This document shows positions 1 through 6,950 of a stretch of DNA of 39,055 nucleotides, one piece after another. The stretch is from NCBI GenBank assembly GCA_949285735.1, contig CASEAQ010000025.1, positions 1 to 39,055 on the forward strand, given 5' to 3'. The stretch is from an uncultured Bacteroidales bacterium (GTDB lineage: Bacteria; Bacteroidota; Bacteroidia; Bacteroidales; Muribaculaceae). How positions within the stretch are numbered: position 1 is the stretch's first letter; each line of letters begins with the position of its first letter. The notes under the pieces are model-generated. The model was not told the DNA's origin. It did no database searches and saw only the letters and a program-made list of their open reading frames with translations. The position numbers and the translations under genes are program-made.

Positions 1-674
1 TGAAACTGTGGAAAGCCGCAGGACTTGACAACTACACGCAACGCCTCACAAAACACAAGCTCAAAAAAGATAAATTTGAGGCAGATGTGGAACTCGTCAA
101 TGGCAAGGGGCAAATAATCGGTACGGCACGGTTGGTGTATGCGCTCAACAAGATGGGGCAATTGGACATCACTACCAAATTTAACCCCGACACGGCAATC
201 ATCAAGTCGCTGCCACGAGTTGGACTCACATTCGATATGCCGAGTCAGGCTGCCGAGCGTGTGACATACTTCGGTCGCGGCGAGCATGAAAACTACATCG
301 ACCGCCCCACTGGTACAGTTGGCATCTACCACACTTCGCCAGCCGAGATGTTCACAACTTACATGGTGCCTGAGGCTTGCGGAAACCGCATCGACACCCG
401 ATGGGTCAATTTCTGCAATGCCGACGGCAACGGATTGAAGGTGGCAAAGGCTAACGGCACATTCCAGTTTGCCGCATTGCCCTACACCGACAAGATGATT
501 GATGCTGCCAAGCACCTCAACGACCTCACCGACGAGGGCACTGTGACCGTCCACATCGATGCAGCGCAGACTGGTGTCGGAACTGCCACTTGCGGTCCGG
601 GCGTACTCGACAAGTATCTGCTCCCGATCGAGCCGTATGAATTTAAATTTACTATACTACCTATAAAAAAATAA
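1..674 (+). CDS. lacZ: Beta-galactosidase (GH2, LacZ type), C-terminal part; 5' end outside window
   Basis: This is the end of a large GH2 beta-galactosidase, which hydrolyses terminal beta-galactosides. The frame is open from the first full codon at position 3, so only the last 223 codons are visible. They match the C-terminal beta-sandwich of LacZ enzymes (Bgal small-chain domain): YFGRGEHENYIDR is followed about 40 residues later by EACGNRIDTRW, the equivalents of the LacZ YFGRGPxENYxDR and GNRxDxRW signatures. The catalytic TIM barrel lies upstream of the window, so substrate and signal peptide cannot be judged. The stop codon is 5 nt before the fucosidase start, which implies one operon for host or dietary glycan breakdown. 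The family is clear; lactose specificity is not shown. Confidence 0.9.
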   Translation, partial: KLWKAAGLDNYTQRLTKHKLKKDKFEADVELVNGKGQIIGTARLVYALNKMGQLDITTKFNPDTAIIKSLPRVGLTFDMPSQAAERVTYFGRGEHENYIDRPTGTVGIYHTSPAEMFTTYMVPEACGNRIDTRWVNFCNADGNGLKVAKANGTFQFAALPYTDKMIDAAKHLNDLTDEGTVTVHIDAAQTGVGTATCGPGVLDKYLLPIEPYEFKFTILPIKK

Positions 675-679
675 CCTCT

Positions 680-2581
680 ATGACGACATTCAAAAGCACA
701 CTGGCTTCGTTGCTCGTCACAAGCACGCTGATACTTGCATCGTGCGGCGGCAATGAAACTTATTATGAGAAGCATGTGAGCTTTCCACCCGATGCTACTC
801 TTGAGCAAAAAGTGGATATGGCTTCACGCCTTGTTCCATCGCAAAGGCAGCTTGCATGGCAAGAGCTTGAAATGACGGCGTTCTTGCACTTTGGTATAAA
901 CACGTTCACTGGCAGGGAGTGGGGCGACGGCAGCGAAGACCCTGCGCTGTTCAACCCCGAGAAGCTCGATGCCGAGCAATGGGTGAAGGCCCTCAAGGAT
1001 GGCGGCTTCAAGTTGGTTATCCTCACAGCCAAGCACCACGACGGTTTCTGCTTGTGGCCAACGGCAACCACCAAGCACTCGGTGGCATCGTCGCCGTGGC
1101 GAGATGGCAAGGGCGACGTGGTTAAGGAGCTAAAAGAGGCTTGCGACAAGTATGGCATGAAGTTTGGCGTTTATTTGTCGCCTTGGGATCGCAATGCCGA
1201 GTGCTATGGCGATTCTCCAGCCTATAACGACTTCTTTGTGCAGCAACTCACGGAGTTGCTCACAAATTATGGCGAAGTACACGAAGTGTGGTTTGACGGT
1301 GCATGTGCCGAGGGTCCCAATGGCAAGAAACAAGTATATGACTGGACTCGCTACTACGATGTAATCCACAAGTTGCAGCCTAATGCCGTTACGGCTATCA
1401 TGGGCGACGACGTGCGCTGGGTGGGCAACGAAAAGGGCCTCGGTCGTGAATGCGAGTGGAGTGCCACGGTGCTTGTGCCGGGTGGCTACGTTCGTTCCGA
1501 CTCGGTCAACACCGCTCTTGGCTTGAAAGAGACAGCTCCCGACCTTGGCAGTCGCGACCTCATTGCCAAGGCAAGCGAAATGTTCTGGTATCCGTCGGAA
1601 GTTGACGTGTCGATACGTCCGGGATGGTTCTACCACAGCGAACAAGATGCCGAGGTGAAAAGCCTTGCACAGCTTGTTGACATATACTATGAATCGGTTG
1701 GTCGCAACTCGGTGTTGTTGCTCAACATTCCGCCAAACACCGATGGCTTGCTTGCCTACATCGACGTGCAGCGCATAAAGGAACTCAACGAGTATATAAC
1801 AAAGAATTTTGCCAACGACTTGTTGACTTCTGCTCCGGCATCGGTTAAGCAGGGAGGCGAGTTGACTTGCGAATTGCCCCAGGCAACTAAGGTTAACACC
1901 GTGGTTCTGCAAGAAGACATAACCAAGGGTCAGCGTGTCGAGGATTTCACTGTTTCGGCTATGGTTGACGGCAACTGGGAGGTTGTCGGCTCGGGCACGA
2001 CAGTCGGATACAAGCGTATGCTTCGCTTCCCGGCAGTTGAGGCAACCGCAATCAAGTTGACGGTGAACCAGTCGCGCAACGATGCCAACATCAAGAAGAT
2101 TTCGGCTTATTGCGTTGAGGAACTCAACTCGGCTCAGGGCGACCAAAAGGTGAGCGACATACCTGTTGACAAGTGGAAAGTGGTGAAAGCCACAGGCGGT
2201 AGCGAGGCTGCCAAGGCTGCAATCGACGGCAATGCCGAGACCGTATGGCGCAGTGCCGGCAGCAAGGAGATGAAGTCGATTGAAGTTGACATGGGGCAAG
2301 TGATTGACGGCATCACCGGGTTTGCCTACCTGCCAACCGAAAAGGATGGCAAGGCAGGAACAGTGTTCCACTACAACTTCTACGTGAGTCTCGATGGCAA
2401 GTCGTGGCAGCAAGTGAAGAAGAATGTCGAGTTTGGCAACATCATGCACAACACGGTGTTGCAGAAGGTGGCATTCGACAAGCCTTGCCGTGCTCGTTAC
2501 TTCCGCTTCGAGTCGGTCGATGAAATAGCACAACGCGACTTCATCACCGTAGCCGAACTCGGCATACTCAAAGCCGAATAA
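680..2581 (+). CDS. Alpha-L-fucosidase, GH29, lipoprotein with C-terminal F5/8-type domain
   Basis: A 633-residue enzyme predicted to remove terminal alpha-L-fucose from glycans. The N-terminus is a lipoprotein signal ending in LILASC (Cys22), so the enzyme is probably anchored in the outer membrane or periplasm. The GH29 barrel covers about residues 50-390: HFGINTF near 70, AKHHDGF near 118-123, and VWFDGA, whose Asp206 corresponds to the family nucleophile. The acid/base residue is variable in GH29 and was not assigned. Residues of about 490-630 resemble a discoidin/F5-8 type C carbohydrate-binding domain (AAIDGNAETVWRS, then RARYFRFES). It is co-directional with the galactosidase (5-nt gap) and is followed by a terminator. 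Whether it belongs to subfamily A or B cannot be decided by eye. Confidence 0.95.
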   Translation: MTTFKSTLASLLVTSTLILASCGGNETYYEKHVSFPPDATLEQKVDMASRLVPSQRQLAWQELEMTAFLHFGINTFTGREWGDGSEDPALFNPEKLDAEQWVKALKDGGFKLVILTAKHHDGFCLWPTATTKHSVASSPWRDGKGDVVKELKEACDKYGMKFGVYLSPWDRNAECYGDSPAYNDFFVQQLTELLTNYGEVHEVWFDGACAEGPNGKKQVYDWTRYYDVIHKLQPNAVTAIMGDDVRWVGNEKGLGRECEWSATVLVPGGYVRSDSVNTALGLKETAPDLGSRDLIAKASEMFWYPSEVDVSIRPGWFYHSEQDAEVKSLAQLVDIYYESVGRNSVLLLNIPPNTDGLLAYIDVQRIKELNEYITKNFANDLLTSAPASVKQGGELTCELPQATKVNTVVLQEDITKGQRVEDFTVSAMVDGNWEVVGSGTTVGYKRMLRFPAVEATAIKLTVNQSRNDANIKKISAYCVEELNSAQGDQKVSDIPVDKWKVVKATGGSEAAKAAIDGNAETVWRSAGSKEMKSIEVDMGQVIDGITGFAYLPTEKDGKAGTVFHYNFYVSLDGKSWQQVKKNVEFGNIMHNTVLQKVAFDKPCRARYFRFESVDEIAQRDFITVAELGILKAE

Positions 2582-2610
2582 TCAATAGTCCCCAAAGGAT
2601 AGGCATAATA

Positions 2611-2650
2611 GGAGCCTGTGCACCACATCGGCGCGCAGGCTCCGCTTTTT
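2611..2650 (+). terminator. Intrinsic terminator after the glycosidase operon
   Basis: An 11-bp stem, GGAGCCTGTGC (2611-2621) with GCGCAGGCTCC (2633-2643) and one G-T pair, encloses an 11-nt loop. It is followed by GCTTTTT (2644-2650). It lies 30 nt after the fucosidase stop and fits a rho-independent terminator. Confidence 0.85.
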
Positions 2651-2728
2651 GTGGGCAGAGGAGTTTGACGGCAAATTTTTGGTGGGAGGCAGGCTCATTA
2701 AAAATTATTACTGTCCGCTAAAAAATAC

Positions 2729-3046
2729 GGGGCGGAGGAGCCGTCCAACTATGCTTTAACCGCAGGTGACGCAGTCCAACGCAGTGGGCAAGGAACCTGC
2801 GGACAACCATAACCCCACCCAGCCGAGGGGCCTCGGAGAGGTCCAACGAAGCTCCATAGCCATTCTTGCATGAAAGAACGGCACACTTATCTCATGGAGG
2901 TTTGTAATGCTATCAAGCACTACCCGAGTGACGCGTTGGACCTCTTCGAGGCCCTACTGCGTGGGTAGCTTCGTTCCGCGGGTTCCTTGCCCTAAAGGGC
3001 TGCGTCACCGCGCGGTTAACGCATAGTTGGACGGCTTCGCCGCCCC
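2729..3046. repeat. 318-bp near-palindromic element (long imperfect inverted repeat)
   Basis: The segment is a long imperfect inverted repeat. The outer arms at 2729-2803 and 2975-3046 both read GGGGCGG..AGCCGTCCAACTATGC.TTAACCGC..GTGACGCAG and then GGGCAAGGAACC.GCGG, one on each strand. An inner pair, about 2825-2848 and 2933-2954, repeats GGGCCTCG.AGAGGTCCAACG. Roughly 120 nt on each side can pair, leaving a central part of about 80 nt with a short ORF (2870-2968). No transposase gene, obvious target-site duplication or tRNA is visible. The T-rich stretch after the right arm (TTGCAATATTTTTTATT) could let it also end transcription. It may be a MITE-like or other dispersed palindromic repeat; copy number cannot be seen here. 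Confidence 0.85.
2870..2968 (+). other. Short ORF (32 aa) in the centre of the palindromic element
   Basis: ATG at 2870 opens 32 codons ending in TAG at 2966-2968. The peptide starts MKERHTYLMEVC and ends DLFEALLRG. It spans the loop and runs into the right arm of the inverted repeat, so its coding sequence is partly fixed by the palindrome. There is no promoter or ribosome-binding sequence that supports translation and no family I recognise. It may be a chance ORF. Confidence 0.15.
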
Positions 3047-3099
3047 CTTGCAATATTTTTTATTATTGGTTATTGATAAGCCCCCTTTGTGAAATTTTG

Positions 3100-3107
3100 T
3101 ATCTTTG
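3100..3107 (+). promoter_or_regulatory. Probable -7 promoter element for the small antitoxin-like gene
   Basis: TATCTTTG at 3100-3107 matches the Bacteroidota -7 consensus TAnnTTTG and lies 22 nt before the ATG at 3130. A TTTG at 3086-3089 is too close (10-nt spacer), and no well-spaced -33 element is seen, so support is moderate. Confidence 0.5.
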
Positions 3108-3129
3108 CACAAACTAATAACTGAAGAAT

Positions 3130-3288
3130 ATGGCTCGACCGATTAAAGAAACTCCTGTGGTTTCGGGCAAAGATGCAAAACGTTTTGCCGATAGAATGGA
3201 AACCCTCAAGCCCGAAAGCAAAGAAGAGAAAGAGGCTGCAAGGAAGTTGTATGAGAAAATCAAAGCCTTAGCTGCGTTTTTATTCTGA
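3130..3288 (+). CDS. Small antitoxin-like protein (52 aa), orphan
   Basis: A 52-residue charged, helical protein that begins MARPIKETPVVSGKDAKRF and continues through a Lys/Glu-rich stretch (KPESKEEKEAARKLYEKIK). From memory, small Bacteroidales proteins with this start (MARPIKETP..GxDAxRF) usually sit just upstream of a GNAT-family acetyltransferase and behave like the antitoxin half of a pair; no database check was possible. A consensus -7 element lies 22 nt upstream, so expression is plausible. No intact acetyltransferase follows: the next open stretch is only 20 codons (3331-3393) and the next gene is the mannosyltransferase at 3551. It is therefore an orphan or a decayed system. That it is a real gene is fairly likely; the antitoxin role is inferred. 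Confidence 0.65.
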   Translation: MARPIKETPVVSGKDAKRFADRMETLKPESKEEKEAARKLYEKIKALAAFLF

Positions 3289-3330
3289 TAAAGTTGCTTT
3301 TTGCGATGTAAAACGCTTTTTTAGATACCG

Positions 3331-3393
3331 ATGAGTACTTCTATTAAGATTAGAGTGCTTGATGATTGCGGCGGTGGGCATTGTGAATTTTAA
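3331..3393 (+). pseudogene. Possible truncated start of a GNAT-type partner gene
   Basis: ATG at 3331, 42 nt after the antitoxin-like gene, opens only 20 codons (MSTSIKIRVLDDCGGGHCEF) before TAA at 3391. The first residues, IKIRVLDD, resemble what I recall of the N-terminus of the acetyltransferases that normally follow such small proteins. The rest of that domain is absent from 3394-3550 in all forward frames examined. This is a weak resemblance over few residues and may be chance. Confidence 0.2.
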
Positions 3394-3514
3394 TGACCTA
3401 TATCTGTTATTCAAAATAGTTTGGCTGGCTTAGCTGTCCGTTTTGTTGCTCTTGCAGTCACACAACACAATTCAAATTTTTGGTGGATTGTTTCTTATTA
3501 CCCACAAAATAGAT

Positions 3515-3522
3515 TATTTTTG
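3515..3522 (+). promoter_or_regulatory. Probable -7 promoter element for the mannosyltransferase-pyrC operon
   Basis: TATTTTTG at 3515-3522 fits TAnnTTTG and lies 28 nt before the ATG at 3551. A TTG at 3488-3490 gives a spacer of 24 nt, slightly longer than the usual 19-21, so the -33 assignment is weak. The rest of 3394-3550 is AT-rich with no gene. Confidence 0.5.
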
Positions 3523-3550
3523 TGGTATCAAGCCAAAAATTATTACGTGG

Positions 3551-4306
3551 ATGTCAGAAAATGGACGGTCGTCGGATAGCTTGGTGATTATCCCGACTTA
3601 TAACGAAAAAGAAAATATCGCCAATATCATTGAGGCTGTGTTCCAGTTGGAATATGACTTTGACATTCTTGTCATTGATGATAATTCGCCCGATGGCACG
3701 GCACAGATTGTAAAGGAGAAGCAAAGCGGGTACGCCGGCAGGTTGCACTTGTTGCAACGCCCGGGCAAGCAGGGACTTGGCACTGCCTACATAATGGGTT
3801 TCAAGTGGGCGCTCGAGGCTGGCTATGACTACATCATAGAGATGGATGCCGACTTCAGCCACAATCCCAACGACTTGATTCCGCTGCGCAACGCTTGTGC
3901 TACGGGTGGAGCCGATGTGGCTGTCGGCTCGCGCTATATCACTGGCGTAAATGTGGTGAATTGGCCCATGGGGCGCGTGATGATGTCTTACTATGCCAGT
4001 GCCTATGTGAGGTTGGTGACGGGAATGCACGTGCGCGACACCACGGCTGGCTTTGTGTGCTACCACCGCCGTGTGCTTGAGGCTATCGACCTCGACAAAA
4101 TCCACTTCAAGGGCTACGCCTTCCAAATCGAGATGAAGTTTACCGCCTACAAGTTGGGCTTTAAGATAGTCGAGGTGCCGATTATTTTCGTCAACCGCGT
4201 GCTTGGCACGAGCAAGATGAACACCAGCATCTTCGGTGAGGCACTGTTTGGCGTCATACAGTTGAAGATTTCGAGCTGGTTCAATCCCAAGTTCAAACGC
4301 AAATAA
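3551..4306 (+). CDS. Polyprenol-phosphate mannosyltransferase (GT2, Dpm1-like)
   Basis: A 251-residue family 2 glycosyltransferase that would move mannose (or a related hexose) from a GDP-sugar to polyprenol phosphate on the inner face of the membrane. The Dpm1 signatures are present: IIPTYNEKENI near the N-terminus, DDNSPDGT, the metal-binding DADFSHNP, and a late GTSKMN. There is no C-terminal membrane anchor, as in short bacterial Dpm1-like enzymes. The frame is open further upstream to 3443, but the ATG at 3551 (MSENGRSSDS) is preferred because it puts the GT2 core at the usual distance and a promoter-like element lies 28 nt upstream. The dihydroorotase gene follows after 14 nt, a pairing I recall from other Bacteroidales. 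Confidence 0.9.
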   Translation: MSENGRSSDSLVIIPTYNEKENIANIIEAVFQLEYDFDILVIDDNSPDGTAQIVKEKQSGYAGRLHLLQRPGKQGLGTAYIMGFKWALEAGYDYIIEMDADFSHNPNDLIPLRNACATGGADVAVGSRYITGVNVVNWPMGRVMMSYYASAYVRLVTGMHVRDTTAGFVCYHRRVLEAIDLDKIHFKGYAFQIEMKFTAYKLGFKIVEVPIIFVNRVLGTSKMNTSIFGEALFGVIQLKISSWFNPKFKRK

Positions 4307-4320
4307 TACACGACCCATAT

Positions 4321-5673
4321 ATGAGCAGCAAACGTACACTATTGCACAATGCCCTTATCATCAACGAGGGGCAACGATTCGACGGCTATATAGTAATCGA
4401 TGGCGGCATGATTGCCGAGGTGGGGCACGGCTTGCCCGACGAGGCAACTGTCAATTCGTGCAGCGAGGTGATTGATGCCGAGGGGTGCTGGGCGATTCCC
4501 GGTGTGATTGACGACCAAGTTCATTTTCGCGACCCGGGGTTGACGCACAAGGGCGACATTGCCACCGAGTCGAGAGCTGCCGTGGCAGGGGGTGTAACGT
4601 CGTATATGGATATGCCCAACGTTGTGCCGCCGACAACGACAATCGAAGCTCTCGAAGCCAAGTATGAACGGGCGTCGGAGGTGTCGATGGCAAACTACAG
4701 TTTCTTCATTGGGGCGACCAACGACAACATCGATACGCTGCTTGCCGTGGATTACTCCAAGACGTGTGGCGTAAAGGCTTTCCTTGGCAGCTCGACCGGC
4801 AATATGCTGGTGAGCGACAGCGAGGCGTTGCACCGCCTGTTTGCCGAGGTGCCTGCGTTGGTTGCAGTGCATTCCGAGGACGAGGCGACGATTGCTGCCA
4901 ACCGTGCGCGGTATGTGGCAGAGCGCGGCGACGACTTGCCTGTGGAGCTGCACCCGCTCATTCGCAGTGCCGAGGCGTGTTATGTATCGACAGCACGGGC
5001 AGTGGAGCGGGCAATCCGCTATGGCACCCGATTGCATGTGTTGCACTTGTCAACAGCTCGCGAGTTGCAACTTTTCGACAGCACCACGCCGCTTGCCGAG
5101 AAGCGTGTCACAGCCGAGGTGTGTGTGCACCACTTGTGGTTCAGCGATGCCGATTATGCCAGGCTTGGCAACATGATAAAGTGCAATCCTGCCGTGAAGA
5201 CGGCTGCCGACCGCGAAGCATTGCGCGATGGGTTGCGCAACGGTGCAATCGACATTGTGGCTACCGACCATGCCCCGCACTTGTGGCAGGAGAAGCAGGG
5301 CAATTGCTTGAAGGCTGCGTCGGGAATGCCGCTGGTGCAATTCTCGCTTGTGGCGATGCTCGAAATGGCAGGGCAGGGGGTGTTTACTGTTGAGCAGGTG
5401 GTTGACAAGATGTGCCATGCCCCTGCAAGGCTTTACCGTATCGACCGTCGAGGATTTTTGCGCCCGGGCTACCATGCCGATATTGCCATCGTCTCACCCG
5501 GCGAGGAGTTCACCGTCGGCGAGAAGAATATAGTGTCGCGCTGCGGCTGGTCGCCGTTCATGGGCGTGACGTTCCATAATCGTGTAGTAAAGACCTTTGT
5601 CAACGGCAACGTGGTTTACGACCGTGGCAAGTTTGCCGACAGTCCGTGTGGCGGCAGGCTCAATTTCAATTAA
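4321..5673 (+). CDS. pyrC: Dihydroorotase
   Basis: A 450-residue cytoplasmic zinc amidohydrolase of pyrimidine synthesis, cyclising carbamoyl-aspartate to dihydroorotate. Visible active-site elements are VHFRDPG (His68, Arg70), MDMPNVVPPTTT (94-107), the carbamylated-lysine candidate Lys152 in VKAFLGSSTG, metal ligands His184 (AVHSEDE) and His242 (HVLHLSTA), and the catalytic Asp316 in ATDHAPH. The usual HxH metal pair is QxH here (Gln66-Val-His68); I recall the same IDDQVHFR form in other Bacteroidota sequences annotated as dihydroorotase. Length fits the long (type I/III-like) class. It lies 14 nt after the mannosyltransferase and 14 nt before the barrel protein gene, in one operon. An allantoinase or another cyclic amidohydrolase is a less likely alternative. 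Confidence 0.9.
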   Translation: MSSKRTLLHNALIINEGQRFDGYIVIDGGMIAEVGHGLPDEATVNSCSEVIDAEGCWAIPGVIDDQVHFRDPGLTHKGDIATESRAAVAGGVTSYMDMPNVVPPTTTIEALEAKYERASEVSMANYSFFIGATNDNIDTLLAVDYSKTCGVKAFLGSSTGNMLVSDSEALHRLFAEVPALVAVHSEDEATIAANRARYVAERGDDLPVELHPLIRSAEACYVSTARAVERAIRYGTRLHVLHLSTARELQLFDSTTPLAEKRVTAEVCVHHLWFSDADYARLGNMIKCNPAVKTAADREALRDGLRNGAIDIVATDHAPHLWQEKQGNCLKAASGMPLVQFSLVAMLEMAGQGVFTVEQVVDKMCHAPARLYRIDRRGFLRPGYHADIAIVSPGEEFTVGEKNIVSRCGWSPFMGVTFHNRVVKTFVNGNVVYDRGKFADSPCGGRLNFN

Positions 5674-5687
5674 AAATATCCAGTGTC

Positions 5688-6341
5688 ATGAAAAAATCAA
5701 TTATTTTGCTTCTGTTGTCGGTGGTGGCAATGGTAGCGGCGAATGGTGTATATGCACAGTTTTCGCGGCTTGTGCAGATGTCGCAGGCGCAACAAGCCAT
5801 ATCTTCGTTTTCCTATAAGGGGTTTGTTGATGTCGGCTACATGGCTGGGGTGGGGCATTACAGTGCCAACAAGTTTGAGGCAACCACTTCACACGGCTTG
5901 AGTAGCGGAAACCTGTTCATGGGCATTGGTGCCGGCATCGATGTGTTGAAAACAGATGACGATGGAAGGGATTCGCGTTGGAACGAGAGCTTGGACGACT
6001 TTTCGGACAATGCCTACATGATTCCCATCTTCTTCGATTTCCGCTATTCGGGGAGTGGCGCGATAGGAATGTTTGTCGATTTCAAGGCTGGTATTTCGTT
6101 GCTCACGGGGGATAGCTACATAACCATCAACGATGGGGTTTTCGACAACGATGTCAGTTTTTACCTCAATTGCAGCTTGGGTGTCCGTTTTGCCCTCGGA
6201 GCAAAGTCGGCTTTCAACGTGGGGTTGACATATAGCCTCATTTCGCAGCGGTATTATGGCTATGACGACTATTACTATCATAGCCGCTACGACGGTATCT
6301 CGCTCCACGGACTTGGCGTGACGGCAGGAATTGAATGGTAA
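5688..6341 (+). CDS. Small outer-membrane beta-barrel-like protein, unknown function
   Basis: A 217-residue exported protein. The start at 5688 (MKKSIILLLL) gives a clean signal peptide, with likely cleavage after VYA (about residue 23); the frame is open upstream to 5646 but would add a non-signal extension. The mature part is rich in Gly, Tyr and Asp, alternates hydrophobic and polar residues, and ends in VTAGIEW, a typical last strand for an outer-membrane barrel with a C-terminal aromatic residue. Segments such as FVDVGYMAGVGHY, FFDFRYSG and LGVRFALG look like strands. It closes the mannosyltransferase-pyrC operon, 14 nt after pyrC. I do not recognise a specific family, and no link to pyrimidine synthesis is evident. 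Confidence 0.75.
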   Translation: MKKSIILLLLSVVAMVAANGVYAQFSRLVQMSQAQQAISSFSYKGFVDVGYMAGVGHYSANKFEATTSHGLSSGNLFMGIGAGIDVLKTDDDGRDSRWNESLDDFSDNAYMIPIFFDFRYSGSGAIGMFVDFKAGISLLTGDSYITINDGVFDNDVSFYLNCSLGVRFALGAKSAFNVGLTYSLISQRYYGYDDYYYHSRYDGISLHGLGVTAGIEW

Positions 6342-6372
6342 ACCTCTGCTTTTAGTTGATTTTTGCTTTATT

Positions 6373-6389
6373 GGGCAATAAAGTTGCCC
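6373..6389 (+). other. Weak hairpin after the pyrC operon
   Basis: GGGCAA (6373-6378) pairs with TTGCCC (6384-6389) around a 5-nt loop, 31 nt after the barrel-protein stop. No T-run follows, so it is at best a weak terminator. Confidence 0.3.
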
Positions 6390-6399
6390 GTATGGGTTC

Positions 6400-6407
6400 T
6401 ACCTTTG
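6400..6407 (+). promoter_or_regulatory. Second possible -7 element upstream of the peroxiredoxin gene
   Basis: TACCTTTG at 6400-6407 matches TAnnTTTG exactly. No -33 TTTG lies at the right distance (nearest TTG candidates give spacers of 13 and 26 nt). It could be a second start site 46 nt upstream of the better promoter. Confidence 0.3.
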
Positions 6408-6429
6408 TAACGTAAACCATTTGGGTGAT

Positions 6430-6460
6430 TTTGTGTTGCCGATGTTTTGCACTATCTTTA
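6430..6460 (+). promoter_or_regulatory. Promoter of the peroxiredoxin-recA operon
   Basis: TTTG (6430-6433), a 19-nt spacer and TATCTTTA (6453-6460) form a Bacteroidota-type promoter, with one mismatch in the last base of the -7 element. Transcription would begin near 6466, leaving a leader of about 23 nt before the ATG at 6489. Confidence 0.75.
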
Positions 6461-6488
6461 CACTGACAATTTAAGACACAGGATATAT

Positions 6489-6941
6489 ATGGAAATAGGA
6501 GATAAAATACCCGATGTGCTTGGCATTGATGCCGATGGCAAGGAGATAAAGGCTGCCGACTATGCCGGCAAGAAGCTCGTGATATATTTCTACCCGAAGG
6601 ATAACACGTCGGGTTGCACTGCCGAGGCTTGCAGCTTGGCTGCCGGATATGGCGAATTGGAGGCTGCCGGCTATTCGGTGGTGGGCGTGAGCAAAGACTC
6701 TGCCGCATCGCACAAGAAATTTGCCGAAAAGTATTCGTTGCCGTTTCCGCTTATTGCCGACACCGATACGATGTTGAACCAGGCGTTTGGCGTATGGCAA
6801 AAGAAGAAAATGTGTGGTCGTGAGTATATGGGCACGGTACGCACCACCTTCATCATCGACGAAGAAGGGCGCGTTGCCGACATAATTACAAAGGTAAACA
6901 CTAAAGATGCTGCCAATCAGATACTAAACTTAAAGAAGTAG
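6489..6941 (+). CDS. bcp: Thioredoxin-dependent peroxiredoxin, Bcp/PrxQ type
   Basis: A 150-residue cytoplasmic peroxidase that reduces hydrogen peroxide and organic peroxides with electrons from thioredoxin. The active-site stretch YPKDNTSGCTAEAC carries the peroxidatic Cys43 and a second Cys48 five residues later, the atypical two-cysteine arrangement of Bcp/PrxQ. GVSKDS and RTTFIID complete the thioredoxin fold. Length equals that of the family. The ATG at 6489 (MEIGDKIPD) is chosen over the upstream in-frame start at 6447 because the family begins this way and the promoter ends at 6460, inside that extension. recA follows after 9 nt, so the antioxidant enzyme and the DNA-repair recombinase are probably co-transcribed. 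Confidence 0.93.
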   Translation: MEIGDKIPDVLGIDADGKEIKAADYAGKKLVIYFYPKDNTSGCTAEACSLAAGYGELEAAGYSVVGVSKDSAASHKKFAEKYSLPFPLIADTDTMLNQAFGVWQKKKMCGREYMGTVRTTFIIDEEGRVADIITKVNTKDAANQILNLKK

Positions 6942-6950
6942 GAGAGATTT

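Noticed and set aside
1130-2533. 467-codon open frame on the minus strand inside the fucosidase gene
   Set aside because: It is antisense to a complete GH29 gene with intact motifs; the translation is rich in His, Cys and Arg and matches no family. It is a shadow of codon bias.
2729-3046. CRISPR array or phage attachment site at the palindrome
   Set aside because: There are no regularly spaced direct repeats, no cas genes and no integrase or tRNA; the structure is one inverted repeat.
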